Counted from the first letter of the stretch, positions 1 through 6,937 are shown. The stretch is DNA of 8,792 nt from Bacilli bacterium (GCA_024693165.1 JAILLM010000040.1:1-8792), one strand, 5' to 3'. Translations and numbers: made by a program. Notes: generated from the sequence alone by a model not told the origin.

Positions 1-155
1 TCTTTATGGTTTCATTACCTAATCAAGTTATTCCTACAAGTAGATTAACTGAAATAATTAATAAAGGTATTTTATTATTACCGTTAGTATTCTATGTAAT
101 TAGTTTAATTACTAATATAGTATTAAAAATTAAAGGTGTTGATATTGATGAGTAA
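1..155 (+). CDS. C-terminal end of an unidentified membrane protein (5' truncated)
   Basis: An open frame (codons starting at position 3) enters from the left edge and ends at TAA 153-155, giving about 50 residues. A soluble stretch containing NQVIPTSRLTEI is followed by a strongly hydrophobic segment (ILLLPLVFYVISLITNIVL) and a short tail, IKGVDIDE. This looks like a last transmembrane helix with a short cytoplasmic end. I do not recognise the family and assign no function. The stop overlaps the start of the next gene by 8 bases, so the two are almost certainly co-transcribed and translationally coupled. A chance open frame is possible, but the hydrophobic segment, the sense-strand position and the overlap argue for a real gene end. 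Confidence 0.6.
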   Translation, partial: FMVSLPNQVIPTSRLTEIINKGILLLPLVFYVISLITNIVLKIKGVDIDE

Positions 156-795
156 AGAATCAAATGTATTAGACTTTTATATATTATGCAACAAGCTTAA
201 ACACTTAATAAGAAGTGGATGGAAACAATGGAGTGTTCAAGGAGAAAGACTTGAGTCAGTCGCAGAACATGTTTATTCTACTCAAATGTTAGCATTAGCA
301 ATGTATTCTGAATATAATTATAAATTAGATATTAAAAAGATAATTATGATGTTAGCTATTCATGAACTTGAAGAAACTATTATTGGTGATTTAGTATTCT
401 TTGAGATTACTCCTGAAGAAAAAGAAAAAATTGGTCATGAAGCAGTTTCTAAGATTCTAGAACCACTAGAAAGTGGAGAAAAGATTAAAGAACTTATCTA
501 TGAGTTTGATGAGAAGGTAACTCCAGAAGCTAAGTTTGCTTTTTACTGTGATAAACTTGAATGTGATCTTCAATGTAAGTTATATGATCTAGATGATAGA
601 GTAGACGTTCATACAGCTGGTACTCAAGCAAAAAAGAGAAATCCAGATGTACAAAGGATGGTTGATGAAGGATATTCATGGTCAGATATGTGGTTAGGCT
701 TTAGTGAAGATAGATATAACTATGATGAAAACTTCTTAAGTGTATCTAGAAAAGCTAGAACTTTAACTAAGGACAATTTACTAAAAAATAACTAA
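148..795 (+). CDS. HD-superfamily hydrolase, YfbR/HDDC2-like (probable 5'-nucleotidase), HE variant
   Basis: This 215-residue protein fits the HD_3/YfbR/HDDC2 group, known for metal-dependent dephosphorylation of (deoxy)nucleoside 5'-monophosphates in the cytosol. The visible metal-site pattern is H41 in SVAEH, H72-E73 in AIHELEETIIGD with D81, and D135 in FYCDKLE. The second element is His-Glu rather than the canonical His-Asp, so the usual metal-ligand Asp is replaced by Glu. Spacing and surrounding residues otherwise match the family, and length is normal. I chose ATG 148 over the in-frame GTG 136, TTG 139 and TTG 145, because AAAGGTG at 132-138 lies 9 bases upstream. The start overlaps the previous gene, and prfB follows 28 bases after the stop, so it sits inside an operon. 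The nucleotidase role is a family inference; the substrate is unknown. Confidence 0.8.
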   Translation: MSKESNVLDFYILCNKLKHLIRSGWKQWSVQGERLESVAEHVYSTQMLALAMYSEYNYKLDIKKIIMMLAIHELEETIIGDLVFFEITPEEKEKIGHEAVSKILEPLESGEKIKELIYEFDEKVTPEAKFAFYCDKLECDLQCKLYDLDDRVDVHTAGTQAKKRNPDVQRMVDEGYSWSDMWLGFSEDRYNYDENFLSVSRKARTLTKDNLLKNN

Positions 796-823
796 ATGAT
801 AAACTAAAGAAAAGAGTGATACT

Positions 824-1916
824 ATGAATAATGAATATATTAAAAAATATAATGATTTATTAAATAATTTAACTGAAATTGGGAGGTCTCTTTGACTTAG
901 ACAGTAAGAGAAAAGAAATTAGTGAAATTGAAACTAGACTTCAAGATCCAGATATTTGGAATGATATGTCTAAATATAATGAATTAAATCAAAAATATAA
1001 TATGTTAAAAAAAGATACTAAAGAATTCACTGAACTAAACGAAAAGATTAGAGATAATATAGAATTACTTAACTTAAGTTTAGAAGATGATTCTCTAAAA
1101 ATAGATGAAATAGTAAATGATTATGATTCAATTAAAGAGAAACTAGAAGAATTTGAAACAGCATCACTTTTAGATGGTGAATTTGATAAAGAGAATTGTT
1201 ATTTAGAAATACATCCAGGAGCAGGCGGAACTGAATCTTGTGATTGGGCTAATATGCTTCTTAGAATGTATACAATGTTCTTTGATAAATTTGGACTTAA
1301 ATATGAAATTATAGATAAGCTTCCTGGTGAAGAAGCAGGAATAAAAAGTGTACTAATTTATGTACAAGGAATTAATGCTTATGGTTATTTAAAAAGCGAA
1401 ATCGGAGTACATAGATTGGTAAGAATAAGTCCATTTAATGCAAATGGTAAAAGACAAACTTCGTTTGCGGCAGTTAACGTTACTCCAGAATTCCCTGATG
1501 TATCTAAAAATATCGAACTTAATGAAGATGATTTAAGAGTAGATGTTTATAGATCAAGTGGTAATGGTGGACAAGGAGTTAATACTACTGATTCAGCAGT
1601 AAGAATTACACATATACCGACAGGCATCGTAGTAACTTGTCAAAATGAAAGAAGTCAAATTAAAAACAAAGAGACAGCAATTAAAGTTTTAAAGAATAAA
1701 TTATATGAAATTGAGTTAGAGAAAAGACAAGATAGTATTAATAGTTTAAAAGGAACTAGTAATATTGATTTTGGCTCTCAAATAAGAAATTATGTATTAG
1801 AACCATACACATTAGTTAAAGATGTAAGAAGTGGATTTGAAACTAATAATGCATCTAAAGTACTTGATGGTGATATTTATGGTTTCATTAATGCATATTT
1901 AAGAATAAAGAGGTAA
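824..1916 (+). CDS. prfB: Peptide chain release factor 2, with programmed +1 frameshift
   Basis: RF2 recognises UGA and UAA and triggers peptide release on the ribosome. Frame 0 runs from ATG 824 for 23 codons to an in-frame TGA at 893-895. Reading then shifts +1 (base 893 is skipped) and continues 894-1916 to TAA, giving a 363-residue product against 365 in E. coli. The shift site is GGGAGG (881-886), a 3-base spacer, then CTT TGA C. The codon-recognition motif SPF is at about residues 202-204 and the catalytic GGQ at about 248-250, as in known RF2s. The GGQ context is GNGGQGVN rather than the usual GAGGQHVN. The N-terminal coiled-coil domain and the acidic GAGGTESCDW segment are also present. 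A weak AAAGAGTG (811-818) precedes the start. Regulation is expected to be autogenous: low RF2 favours the frameshift. An annotation starting at TTG 879 would be wrong. Confidence 0.96.
881..896 (+). promoter_or_regulatory. prfB programmed +1 ribosomal frameshift site
   Basis: An internal Shine-Dalgarno GGGAGG (881-886) is followed by TCT and then the slippery CTT (890-892), TGA (893-895) and C. The 3-base spacing between the internal Shine-Dalgarno and CTT equals that of the E. coli site. Peptidyl-tRNA on CUU slips to UUU and GAC (894-896) is read next. Confidence 0.95.
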
Positions 1917-1918
1917 TT

Positions 1919-2743
1919 ATGAAAAAATGGTTATTGTTGTTACTATCAGCTGAATTAATTGCACTTAGTTATGTATTATTTATTATTCCAAATGGTTTTA
2001 TATCATTCGGAGTAGAAGGTTTAGCTAGTTTAATATATAGACTAAATGGAGTTAATCCAGCATTAAATATTGTTATTATTAATGGAATACTTATTCTTTT
2101 AATATCTATATTCTTAGATTTTCAAAAAATTAAGAATTATGTAGTTCCATCATTATTAATTCCGATATTTATATTTATTAATATGTTTATATTTAGAAAC
2201 TATACACTAAGTCTTCCAGAAACGTCTATTACACTTTTGGTAGCTGGTGTACTTGGAGGATATGGATATAGTTTAATATATAGACAAGGATATGGTGCAA
2301 GTATAATCTTCTTAATTGAAGAGTTAATTGGTAAGTATACTAAATATCATAGTAAAGTATATTCTTGGATATTTGATGCAATCTTACTAATTATACTTTT
2401 ATCAACAAGTAATTATCGAATTGCAGTATATTCATTAATTATTATATTAATAACTAAGTATATGATTACTAAAGCAAGATTTGGTATTAATGATTCAAAG
2501 ATGTTTTATATAATTACTACTAAAGAAAATGAAGTTAAAAATTATATATTACATGTACTTGGTTATGAATTAACTGTTCTTGATTCACGTGGTGGATACA
2601 CAAGACATAAGAACAAAGTGTTATTAACAGTTATTAATAGAAATGATTATTATAAATTAAAAACAGGTATCAAAGAGATAGATGATAAAGCATTTATAGC
2701 TATTACTGATACTTATGATGTTATTAATAAAAAAACATTCTAA
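1919..2743 (+). CDS. YitT/DUF2179 family membrane protein
   Basis: This 274-residue protein has the layout of the YitT family. About six hydrophobic segments (roughly residues 4-23, 48-68, 73-92, 103-121, 150-162 and 166-184) are followed by a soluble C-terminal DUF2179 domain (about 195-272). That domain carries the ELTVLDSRGGYT motif and the stretch KVLLTVINRNDYYKLK. A glycine-rich loop (GVLGGYGYSLIYRQGYGAS, about 110-128) matches the family's second repeat. YitT proteins are common in Bacillota and are thought to be transporters or membrane sensors; their biochemical role is not settled, so I assign none. ATG 1919 lies 2 bases after the prfB stop. Its Shine-Dalgarno AAAGAGG (1907-1913) lies within the last prfB codons, which indicates coupling. 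Confidence 0.85.
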   Translation: MKKWLLLLLSAELIALSYVLFIIPNGFISFGVEGLASLIYRLNGVNPALNIVIINGILILLISIFLDFQKIKNYVVPSLLIPIFIFINMFIFRNYTLSLPETSITLLVAGVLGGYGYSLIYRQGYGASIIFLIEELIGKYTKYHSKVYSWIFDAILLIILLSTSNYRIAVYSLIIILITKYMITKARFGINDSKMFYIITTKENEVKNYILHVLGYELTVLDSRGGYTRHKNKVLLTVINRNDYYKLKTGIKEIDDKAFIAITDTYDVINKKTF

Positions 2744-2753
2744 GGGGGACACC

Positions 2754-3239
2754 ATGAAGAAATTTAAAGTTTTACTATTATTACTTTTAGTTATTTTAAC
2801 TACAGGATGTGGTTCAAGAAGAGCAGCTACTCCAGATCAATTTAAAGAAGCATTTAAAGATTATACAGTTGAAGATGTGTCTTCAGAATTTTCTTTTGCT
2901 GATACTGCGTATAAAGTAACAAGCACAGATAATATGATTGTATATTATTTTAAATGTAAAAGTGTAGATGTAGTTAAAGATATCTATTACGATGAAATAA
3001 CTAATGTAAAAAAAGAGGCGGCAGCAGATCTTATTGCTAATAATGGAACTGATTATAAGTTCAAAGAAGAAGATATTGAAAAGACTATAACTAAAGGAGA
3101 TAACTACACAATTGCTAAATATAGTTTAAGAGATACTTATTATCGTATTAGTTTTATAGAAGATACATACATTTATGGAACAGTAGATATTGGTCAAAAA
3201 ACAAAGCTTGATAATTTAATGACTATACTTAAATACTAA
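2754..3239 (+). CDS. Putative small lipoprotein of unknown function
   Basis: This 161-residue protein has a lysine-containing N-terminus, a leucine-rich hydrophobic core and a lipobox-like LTTGC with Cys19. It is probably exported, lipidated at Cys19 and anchored on the outer face of the membrane. Position -3 is Thr rather than the favoured Leu, so the lipobox is acceptable but not ideal. The mature part is a charged alpha/beta-looking domain (PDQFKEAFKDYTVEDVS, then several Tyr-rich strands) that I do not recognise. I chose ATG 2754 over in-frame upstream starts near 2715, because GGGGG (2744-2748) sits 5 bases before it and the signal peptide starts there. It follows yitT by 10 bases and is the last gene of the prfB operon. 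No clear terminator is visible after it. Confidence 0.75.
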   Translation: MKKFKVLLLLLLVILTTGCGSRRAATPDQFKEAFKDYTVEDVSSEFSFADTAYKVTSTDNMIVYYFKCKSVDVVKDIYYDEITNVKKEAAADLIANNGTDYKFKEEDIEKTITKGDNYTIAKYSLRDTYYRISFIEDTYIYGTVDIGQKTKLDNLMTILKY

Positions 3240-3249
3240 TGTAAAATAC

Positions 3250-3279
3250 TTGTATATCGATAATGTTTAGTGCTAAATA
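3250..3279 (+). promoter_or_regulatory. Possible promoter of the 101-residue protein gene
   Basis: TTGTAT (3250-3255) and TAAATA (3274-3279, preceded by TGC, an extended -10) are separated by 18 bases. Transcription would start near 3286, within a perfect AT-only palindrome (ATAATATATATTAT, 3284-3297). The sequence is AT-rich, so chance matches are likely and this is tentative. Confidence 0.35.
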
Positions 3280-3318
3280 GATAATAATATATATTATGAT
3301 TATTATGAGGTGTAGCAC

Positions 3319-3624
3319 ATGAATGAAATGAATATAGGAATTTCTCTAACAAAGATCATTGAAGAAGGAAAAATGTTAGCTCAAAACATTAATCGAGGAG
3401 TTCAAATTTGTAAAGATAAAAATACACTAGAATCTGTTAATAAAGTAGTTAAGAAAGTTAATGGGTTTTATAATAAAATCAAAGATGTAAAGTTTAATGG
3501 TGAGAATTTAAGAACTATTATTCAAATACTTAAAACAATCTCGCCAGCATTAACTGATTTAAAAACAGTTAAAGATTCAATCATTAGAAATGAAAGTGAA
3601 GTAAAAGTTAGCCCAGCTCTTTAA
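3319..3624 (+). CDS. Hypothetical 101-residue helical protein
   Basis: I do not recognise this protein. It appears soluble, has no signal peptide or membrane segment, is lysine-rich, has a single Cys (in QICKD) and looks almost entirely helical. The pentapeptide pattern (I/V)SPAL occurs twice, in TISPALTDL near residues 74-82 and at the extreme C-terminus. ATG 3319 is supported by GAGGTG (3307-3312) with 6-base spacing; the second ATG (3328) is too far from it. It is monocistronic by appearance: 79 bases after the lipoprotein gene, with a terminator whose left arm encodes its last residues. The next gene is an Abi_2/HEPN protein, so a role as a partner or antitoxin is possible, but nothing in the sequence proves this. 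Confidence 0.7.
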   Translation: MNEMNIGISLTKIIEEGKMLAQNINRGVQICKDKNTLESVNKVVKKVNGFYNKIKDVKFNGENLRTIIQILKTISPALTDLKTVKDSIIRNESEVKVSPAL

Positions 3625-3639
3625 AAAGTTGGGTTTTTT
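3612..3639 (+). terminator. Rho-independent terminator after the 101-residue protein gene
   Basis: CCCAGCT (3612-3618) pairs with AGTTGGG (3627-3633), 7 pairs including one G-U, with an 8-base loop, followed by six T (3634-3639). The left arm and loop contain the last codons and the TAA stop. Confidence 0.85.
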
Positions 3640-3683
3640 AATGTTTATTTAATCTTGGGTACATATATTTTTACTTGAGGATG

Positions 3684-3692
3684 TGGTAAAAT
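3684..3692 (+). promoter_or_regulatory. Extended -10 element of the abi-htrA operon promoter
   Basis: TGG followed by TAAAAT (3687-3692) is an extended -10 match. No good -35 is seen at the right distance; TATATT (3664-3669) is the only candidate. An inverted repeat TTTTAC (3669-3674) / GTAAAA (3686-3691) overlaps the -10 and could be an operator. The implied start near 3699 would give a leader of only about 12 bases before ATG 3711. Confidence 0.5.
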
Positions 3693-3710
3693 TTAGATAA
3701 GGTGAAGAAT

Positions 3711-4643
3711 ATGAAGGAAAAGGTATTTAAGACACTCGAAGAGCAAATAACAATTCTTACTAATAAGAATTTACAAATAGATGATATAGATTATGCAGAA
3801 AAGATCCTTTTACGTGAAAATTATTTCTTCTTAATGGGATATAGACATTTATTCATGCAAAAGGAAAATAGACATTCGTTTATTGATAATGCAGAATTCA
3901 GAGAAGTTTATGCTTTATTCTCATTTGACCGTCAATTAAGAAATATTATATTTAAAAATATTTTAATTATAGAAAACAATGCAAAGAGTATTTTTTCATA
4001 TGTTCTTTCTCAAAAACATGGTTATAAAGAAAAGGAATATTTAAAACCAAGTAGTTATAATCAATCACCAGAGAAAGTAAAACAAGTAAATGATCTACTT
4101 AGAAAAATGAAAAGACAAATTAACGTTAATGGAAGACAACATGAGGCAACAAAGCACTACTTAGATAACTATGGTTATATTCCATTATGGGTAGTTGTTA
4201 AAGTATTATCCTTTGGTATTACTTCTGAATTATATACAGTAATGAAAAGAGCAGACCAAGAAGAGATTGCAAATAAGTTCCAAATTTCAGTTGAAAACTT
4301 ATTAGCATTCTTACCAATTCTTTCAAATTATAGAAACCTTTGTGCTCACGAAGATATATTATATGATCACAAAACTCAAAAGGTTATTCCTGATAATAAA
4401 TATTTAGAATATTTAAATATACCAAGAATAGATGGAGAATTTGTTTATGGTAAAGGAGATGTATTCTCTGTAGTAATAATATTCAAATATCTTTTATATC
4501 AAGATGACTTTAGAATGTTTATGAATGAAATCAACTATGAAATAGAGCATTTAAGTGGAGTTTTACATTCTATTTCAATCGAAAATGTATTAGATAGAAT
4601 GGGATTCCCTAATAATTATCGTTCATTATTAGATATTGATTAG
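3711..4643 (+). CDS. Abi_2 (AbiD/AbiF-type) HEPN-domain protein, putative abortive-infection RNase
   Basis: This 310-residue protein matches the Abi_2 family of phage-exclusion proteins. Family landmarks are LLRENYFFLMGYRHLF (33-48), the FDRQLRNIIFKNILIIENNAK helix region (72-92), the PLWVVVKVLSFG segment (158-169) and the HEPN catalytic signature RNLCAH, R208-x4-H213. HEPN R-x4-6-H proteins are generally metal-independent RNases acting as toxins or in phage defence, so this is probably a cytosolic RNA-cleaving toxin. The Arg and His are intact, so it should be active. I chose ATG 3711 over GTG 3702, because AAGGTG (3699-3704) lies 6 bases upstream. The htrA Shine-Dalgarno AGGAGG (4642-4647) overlaps its TAG stop. 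Base composition resembles its neighbours, so there is no sign of recent transfer. Which RNA it cuts is unknown. Confidence 0.87.
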   Translation: MKEKVFKTLEEQITILTNKNLQIDDIDYAEKILLRENYFFLMGYRHLFMQKENRHSFIDNAEFREVYALFSFDRQLRNIIFKNILIIENNAKSIFSYVLSQKHGYKEKEYLKPSSYNQSPEKVKQVNDLLRKMKRQINVNGRQHEATKHYLDNYGYIPLWVVVKVLSFGITSELYTVMKRADQEEIANKFQISVENLLAFLPILSNYRNLCAHEDILYDHKTQKVIPDNKYLEYLNIPRIDGEFVYGKGDVFSVVIIFKYLLYQDDFRMFMNEINYEIEHLSGVLHSISIENVLDRMGFPNNYRSLLDID

Positions 4644-4653
4644 GAGGCATATT

Positions 4654-5784
4654 ATGAATAATGATAAAACAAAATCTAATAATAAGTTCATTGTAATTGG
4701 AATAGTATTAGTAGTAGTCCTAATAATTGTAGATTTAATAATACAAAATATTCCTTGGAAAAATTTATTTGAAAAAGAAGTAGTTACAACAGAAAATAGA
4801 GATGTAACAATTACTGATACAGGAATAGCGGAATCAGTAGATAAGTTATATAATGCTACAGTTGTTGTTAAGATTTATACACAAACTAGTCAAAGTGTAG
4901 CTGGATGGGGATCAGGAGTTGTTTATGATAAAGATGACTCAAAAGCTTATATCTTAACTAATAATCACGTAGTAGAAAGTGCATCAAAAATTGAAATTGA
5001 ATTTACTGATGGTTCTTCAACTGAAGGAAAAGTAGTTGGCAGTGATACAATTTCTGATATCGCTGTTGTAAGTGTTCCAGTAGATAAGATTCTTCAAGTA
5101 GGAGATATTGGTAAAAGTGCAGATGTAAGACTTGGAGATACAGTTTTTGCAATTGGTACTCCAATTAGTTTGAGTTACAAATTCACTGTAACAAGAGGTA
5201 TTCTTTCTGGAAAAGACAGAATGGTTGAAATGTCTAGTAGCTCTCAATCATACTTCCAAAGAAATACTGAATCATGGTATATGAGATTATTACAAATTGA
5301 TGCATCGATTAACTCAGGTAACTCTGGTGGACCTTTAGCTAATGCTAATGGTGAAGTAATTGGTATTACAAATAGTAAATTATCTTCTTCATATGGATCA
5401 GCATCAATTGAAAATATGGGATTTGCAATTCCTATTGAAGATGCTTTAAATGTTGCTGGTCAATTAAGAAGTAATGGTAAAGTTACAAGACCATTCTTAG
5501 GTGTAAGTATGACTACTGTTGCTCAAGCTTATAGAGCAGGTATTGACTTAGATTCATCAATTACTAGCGGAGCAGTTATTGTTGAAGTACAAAAAGATTC
5601 AGCATCAGATAAAGCTGGACTTAAAAAAGGTGATGTAATTACTAAGTTTGGTGATTATGAAATTAAAGACTATCAATACTTAAAGTATTACTTATATAGA
5701 TATAACGTTGGTGATGAAATCGCTATTACTTATATAAGAGATGGAAAAGAAAAGACAACTACAATGACATTAAAAGAAAGTTAG
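4654..5784 (+). CDS. Membrane-anchored HtrA/DegP-type serine protease with PDZ domain
   Basis: This 376-residue S1C protease is expected to act on misfolded proteins outside the membrane. A short lysine-containing N-terminus and one transmembrane helix (about 12-31) are followed by a linker, a trypsin-like domain (about 57-275) and one PDZ domain (about 280-374, FLGVSMTTVA through AGLKKGDVITKFG). The catalytic triad is complete: H105 in TNNHVV, D135 in SDIAVV and S224 in NSGNSGGPL. Length and layout are normal for Bacillota HtrA/YyxA-type proteins. ATG 4654 has an ideal AGGAGG (4642-4647) 6 bases upstream, overlapping the abi stop codon. It therefore depends on the abi transcript and is probably translationally coupled to it. 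No promoter of its own is evident, and a terminator follows immediately. Confidence 0.94.
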   Translation: MNNDKTKSNNKFIVIGIVLVVVLIIVDLIIQNIPWKNLFEKEVVTTENRDVTITDTGIAESVDKLYNATVVVKIYTQTSQSVAGWGSGVVYDKDDSKAYILTNNHVVESASKIEIEFTDGSSTEGKVVGSDTISDIAVVSVPVDKILQVGDIGKSADVRLGDTVFAIGTPISLSYKFTVTRGILSGKDRMVEMSSSSQSYFQRNTESWYMRLLQIDASINSGNSGGPLANANGEVIGITNSKLSSSYGSASIENMGFAIPIEDALNVAGQLRSNGKVTRPFLGVSMTTVAQAYRAGIDLDSSITSGAVIVEVQKDSASDKAGLKKGDVITKFGDYEIKDYQYLKYYLYRYNVGDEIAITYIRDGKEKTTTMTLKES

Positions 5785-5803
5785 TTAAAAACTTTCTTTT
5801 TTT
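5772..5803 (+). terminator. Rho-independent terminator of the abi-htrA operon
   Basis: An 11-pair, A/T-rich stem (5772-5782 with 5790-5800, loop 5783-5789) runs into a T tract (5797-5803). The htrA TAG stop (5782-5784) lies at the stem-loop junction. The -35 element of the ychF promoter falls inside the loop and right arm. Confidence 0.8.
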
Positions 5804-5813
5804 ATGTTATAAT
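5785..5813 (+). promoter_or_regulatory. ychF promoter (extended -10)
   Basis: TTAAAA (5785-5790), a 17-base spacer, then TATAAT (5808-5813), a perfect -10 preceded by TGT (extended -10). Transcription should start near 5820. The -35 region is shared with the upstream terminator hairpin. Confidence 0.8.
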
Positions 5814-5836
5814 ACTAATCGAAATGAGGGATTTAA

Positions 5837-6937
5837 ATGTCACTAAAAGCAGGAATTGTAGGTTTACCAAACGTAGGTAAATCAACATTATTTAATGCAA
5901 TTACAAAACAACAAGCATTAGCAGCTAACTATCCATTTGCAACAATTGAACCAAACATTGGAGTAGTTACTGTACCAGATAAAAGATTAAACTTCTTAAA
6001 TGATTTATATAAACCAAAATCATTAGTACCAACTGCATATGAATTTATTGATATTGCAGGACTTGTTAAAGGTGCATCTCAAGGTGAAGGTTTAGGAAAT
6101 AAATTCTTATCACATGTTAGAGAAGTAGATGCTATCGTAGAAGTAGTAAGATGCTTTGAAAATAGAGATATTACACATGTAGAGGGTTTAGTAGATCCAA
6201 TCAGAGATATTGGTATTATTAATACTGAATTAATACTATCAGACTTAGAAATTGTTGAAAATAGAATAGCTCGCATGGGTAAAAAAGCCCAAATGACTAA
6301 AGATAAACAAGAATTACTTGAAATCGGAGTTCTTAATAAATGTAGAGAAAAATTATTACAAGAAGTACCTTTAAGACAAGTAGACTTCAATGAAGATGAA
6401 TTATTCGTTTTAAGAGGATTCCAATTTATCACTGCAAAACCAATTATTTATGTAGCTAATGTATCTGAAGATGAAGTTGCTACAGGAAGTAATGAATATG
6501 TTGAAGCAGTAAGAAGCTATGCATCTAAGGAAGGTGCAGGAGTAGTTGTAATGTGTGCTAAGATTGAGGCAGAACTTGCTGGTCTATCAGATGAAGATAG
6601 AGAACTATTCATGGAAGACTTAGGAATTAATAATTCAGGTTTAGATAAACTTATATTTGCAACTTATGATTTATTAGGATTAGCTACATTCTTTACTGCG
6701 GGTTCAGATGAATGTAGAGCATGGACATTCAAAAAGGGAATGAAAGCTCCTGAATGTGCTGGTATTATTCATACAGATTTCCAAAGAGGATTCATTAGAG
6801 CAGAAGTTATGAGTTATGATGACTTAGTTCAATATGGAACTGAATTAAAAGTAAAAGAAGCAGGAAAGACTCGTCTTGAAGGTAAAGAATACCTAATGCA
6901 AGATGGAGATATTGTATATTTTAGATTTAATGTATAA
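5837..6937 (+). CDS. ychF: YchF/OBG-like P-loop ATPase
   Basis: This 366-residue protein is the universally conserved YchF (Ola1) member of the TRAFAC OBG family, which prefers ATP to GTP and associates with ribosomes. Visible motifs are G1 GLPNVGKS (9-16), the YPFATIEPN switch region (32-40), G3 DIAGL (72-76) and the altered G4 NVSE (208-211). NVSE replaces the GTPase NKxD and explains the relaxed nucleotide preference. A helical insertion lies around residues 130-200 and a C-terminal TGS domain around 282-366. Length is typical. ATG 5837 has GAGGG (5826-5830) 6 bases upstream. It is monocistronic here, with its own promoter and terminator. Family work links YchF to translation and stress responses; its exact role is not settled. 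Confidence 0.96.
   Translation: MSLKAGIVGLPNVGKSTLFNAITKQQALAANYPFATIEPNIGVVTVPDKRLNFLNDLYKPKSLVPTAYEFIDIAGLVKGASQGEGLGNKFLSHVREVDAIVEVVRCFENRDITHVEGLVDPIRDIGIINTELILSDLEIVENRIARMGKKAQMTKDKQELLEIGVLNKCREKLLQEVPLRQVDFNEDELFVLRGFQFITAKPIIYVANVSEDEVATGSNEYVEAVRSYASKEGAGVVVMCAKIEAELAGLSDEDRELFMEDLGINNSGLDKLIFATYDLLGLATFFTAGSDECRAWTFKKGMKAPECAGIIHTDFQRGFIRAEVMSYDDLVQYGTELKVKEAGKTRLEGKEYLMQDGDIVYFRFNV

Noticed and set aside
893..895. In-frame TGA in prfB as a Trp codon (mycoplasma code) or as a disrupting mutation
   Set aside because: The frame changes exactly here at a canonical CTT TGA C site with an internal Shine-Dalgarno at the standard spacing. Trp is TGG in the neighbouring genes and RF2 itself is present.
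3284..3297. AT-only perfect palindrome ATAATATATATTAT as an operator
   Set aside because: Alternating AT palindromes are expected by chance in DNA this AT-rich, and nothing else supports it.
3711..4643. Calling the HEPN protein a Cas13 relative or part of a CRISPR system
   Set aside because: It has a single HEPN motif and Abi_2 architecture, and no CRISPR repeats or cas genes are present in the window.
5017..5247. Minus-strand open frame antisense to htrA
   Set aside because: It lies entirely within the protease domain coding sequence, has no ribosome binding site of note and an implausible composition.
6079..6432. Minus-strand open frame antisense to ychF
   Set aside because: It is a shadow of a highly conserved gene; the Ser/Leu/Thr-rich product resembles nothing.
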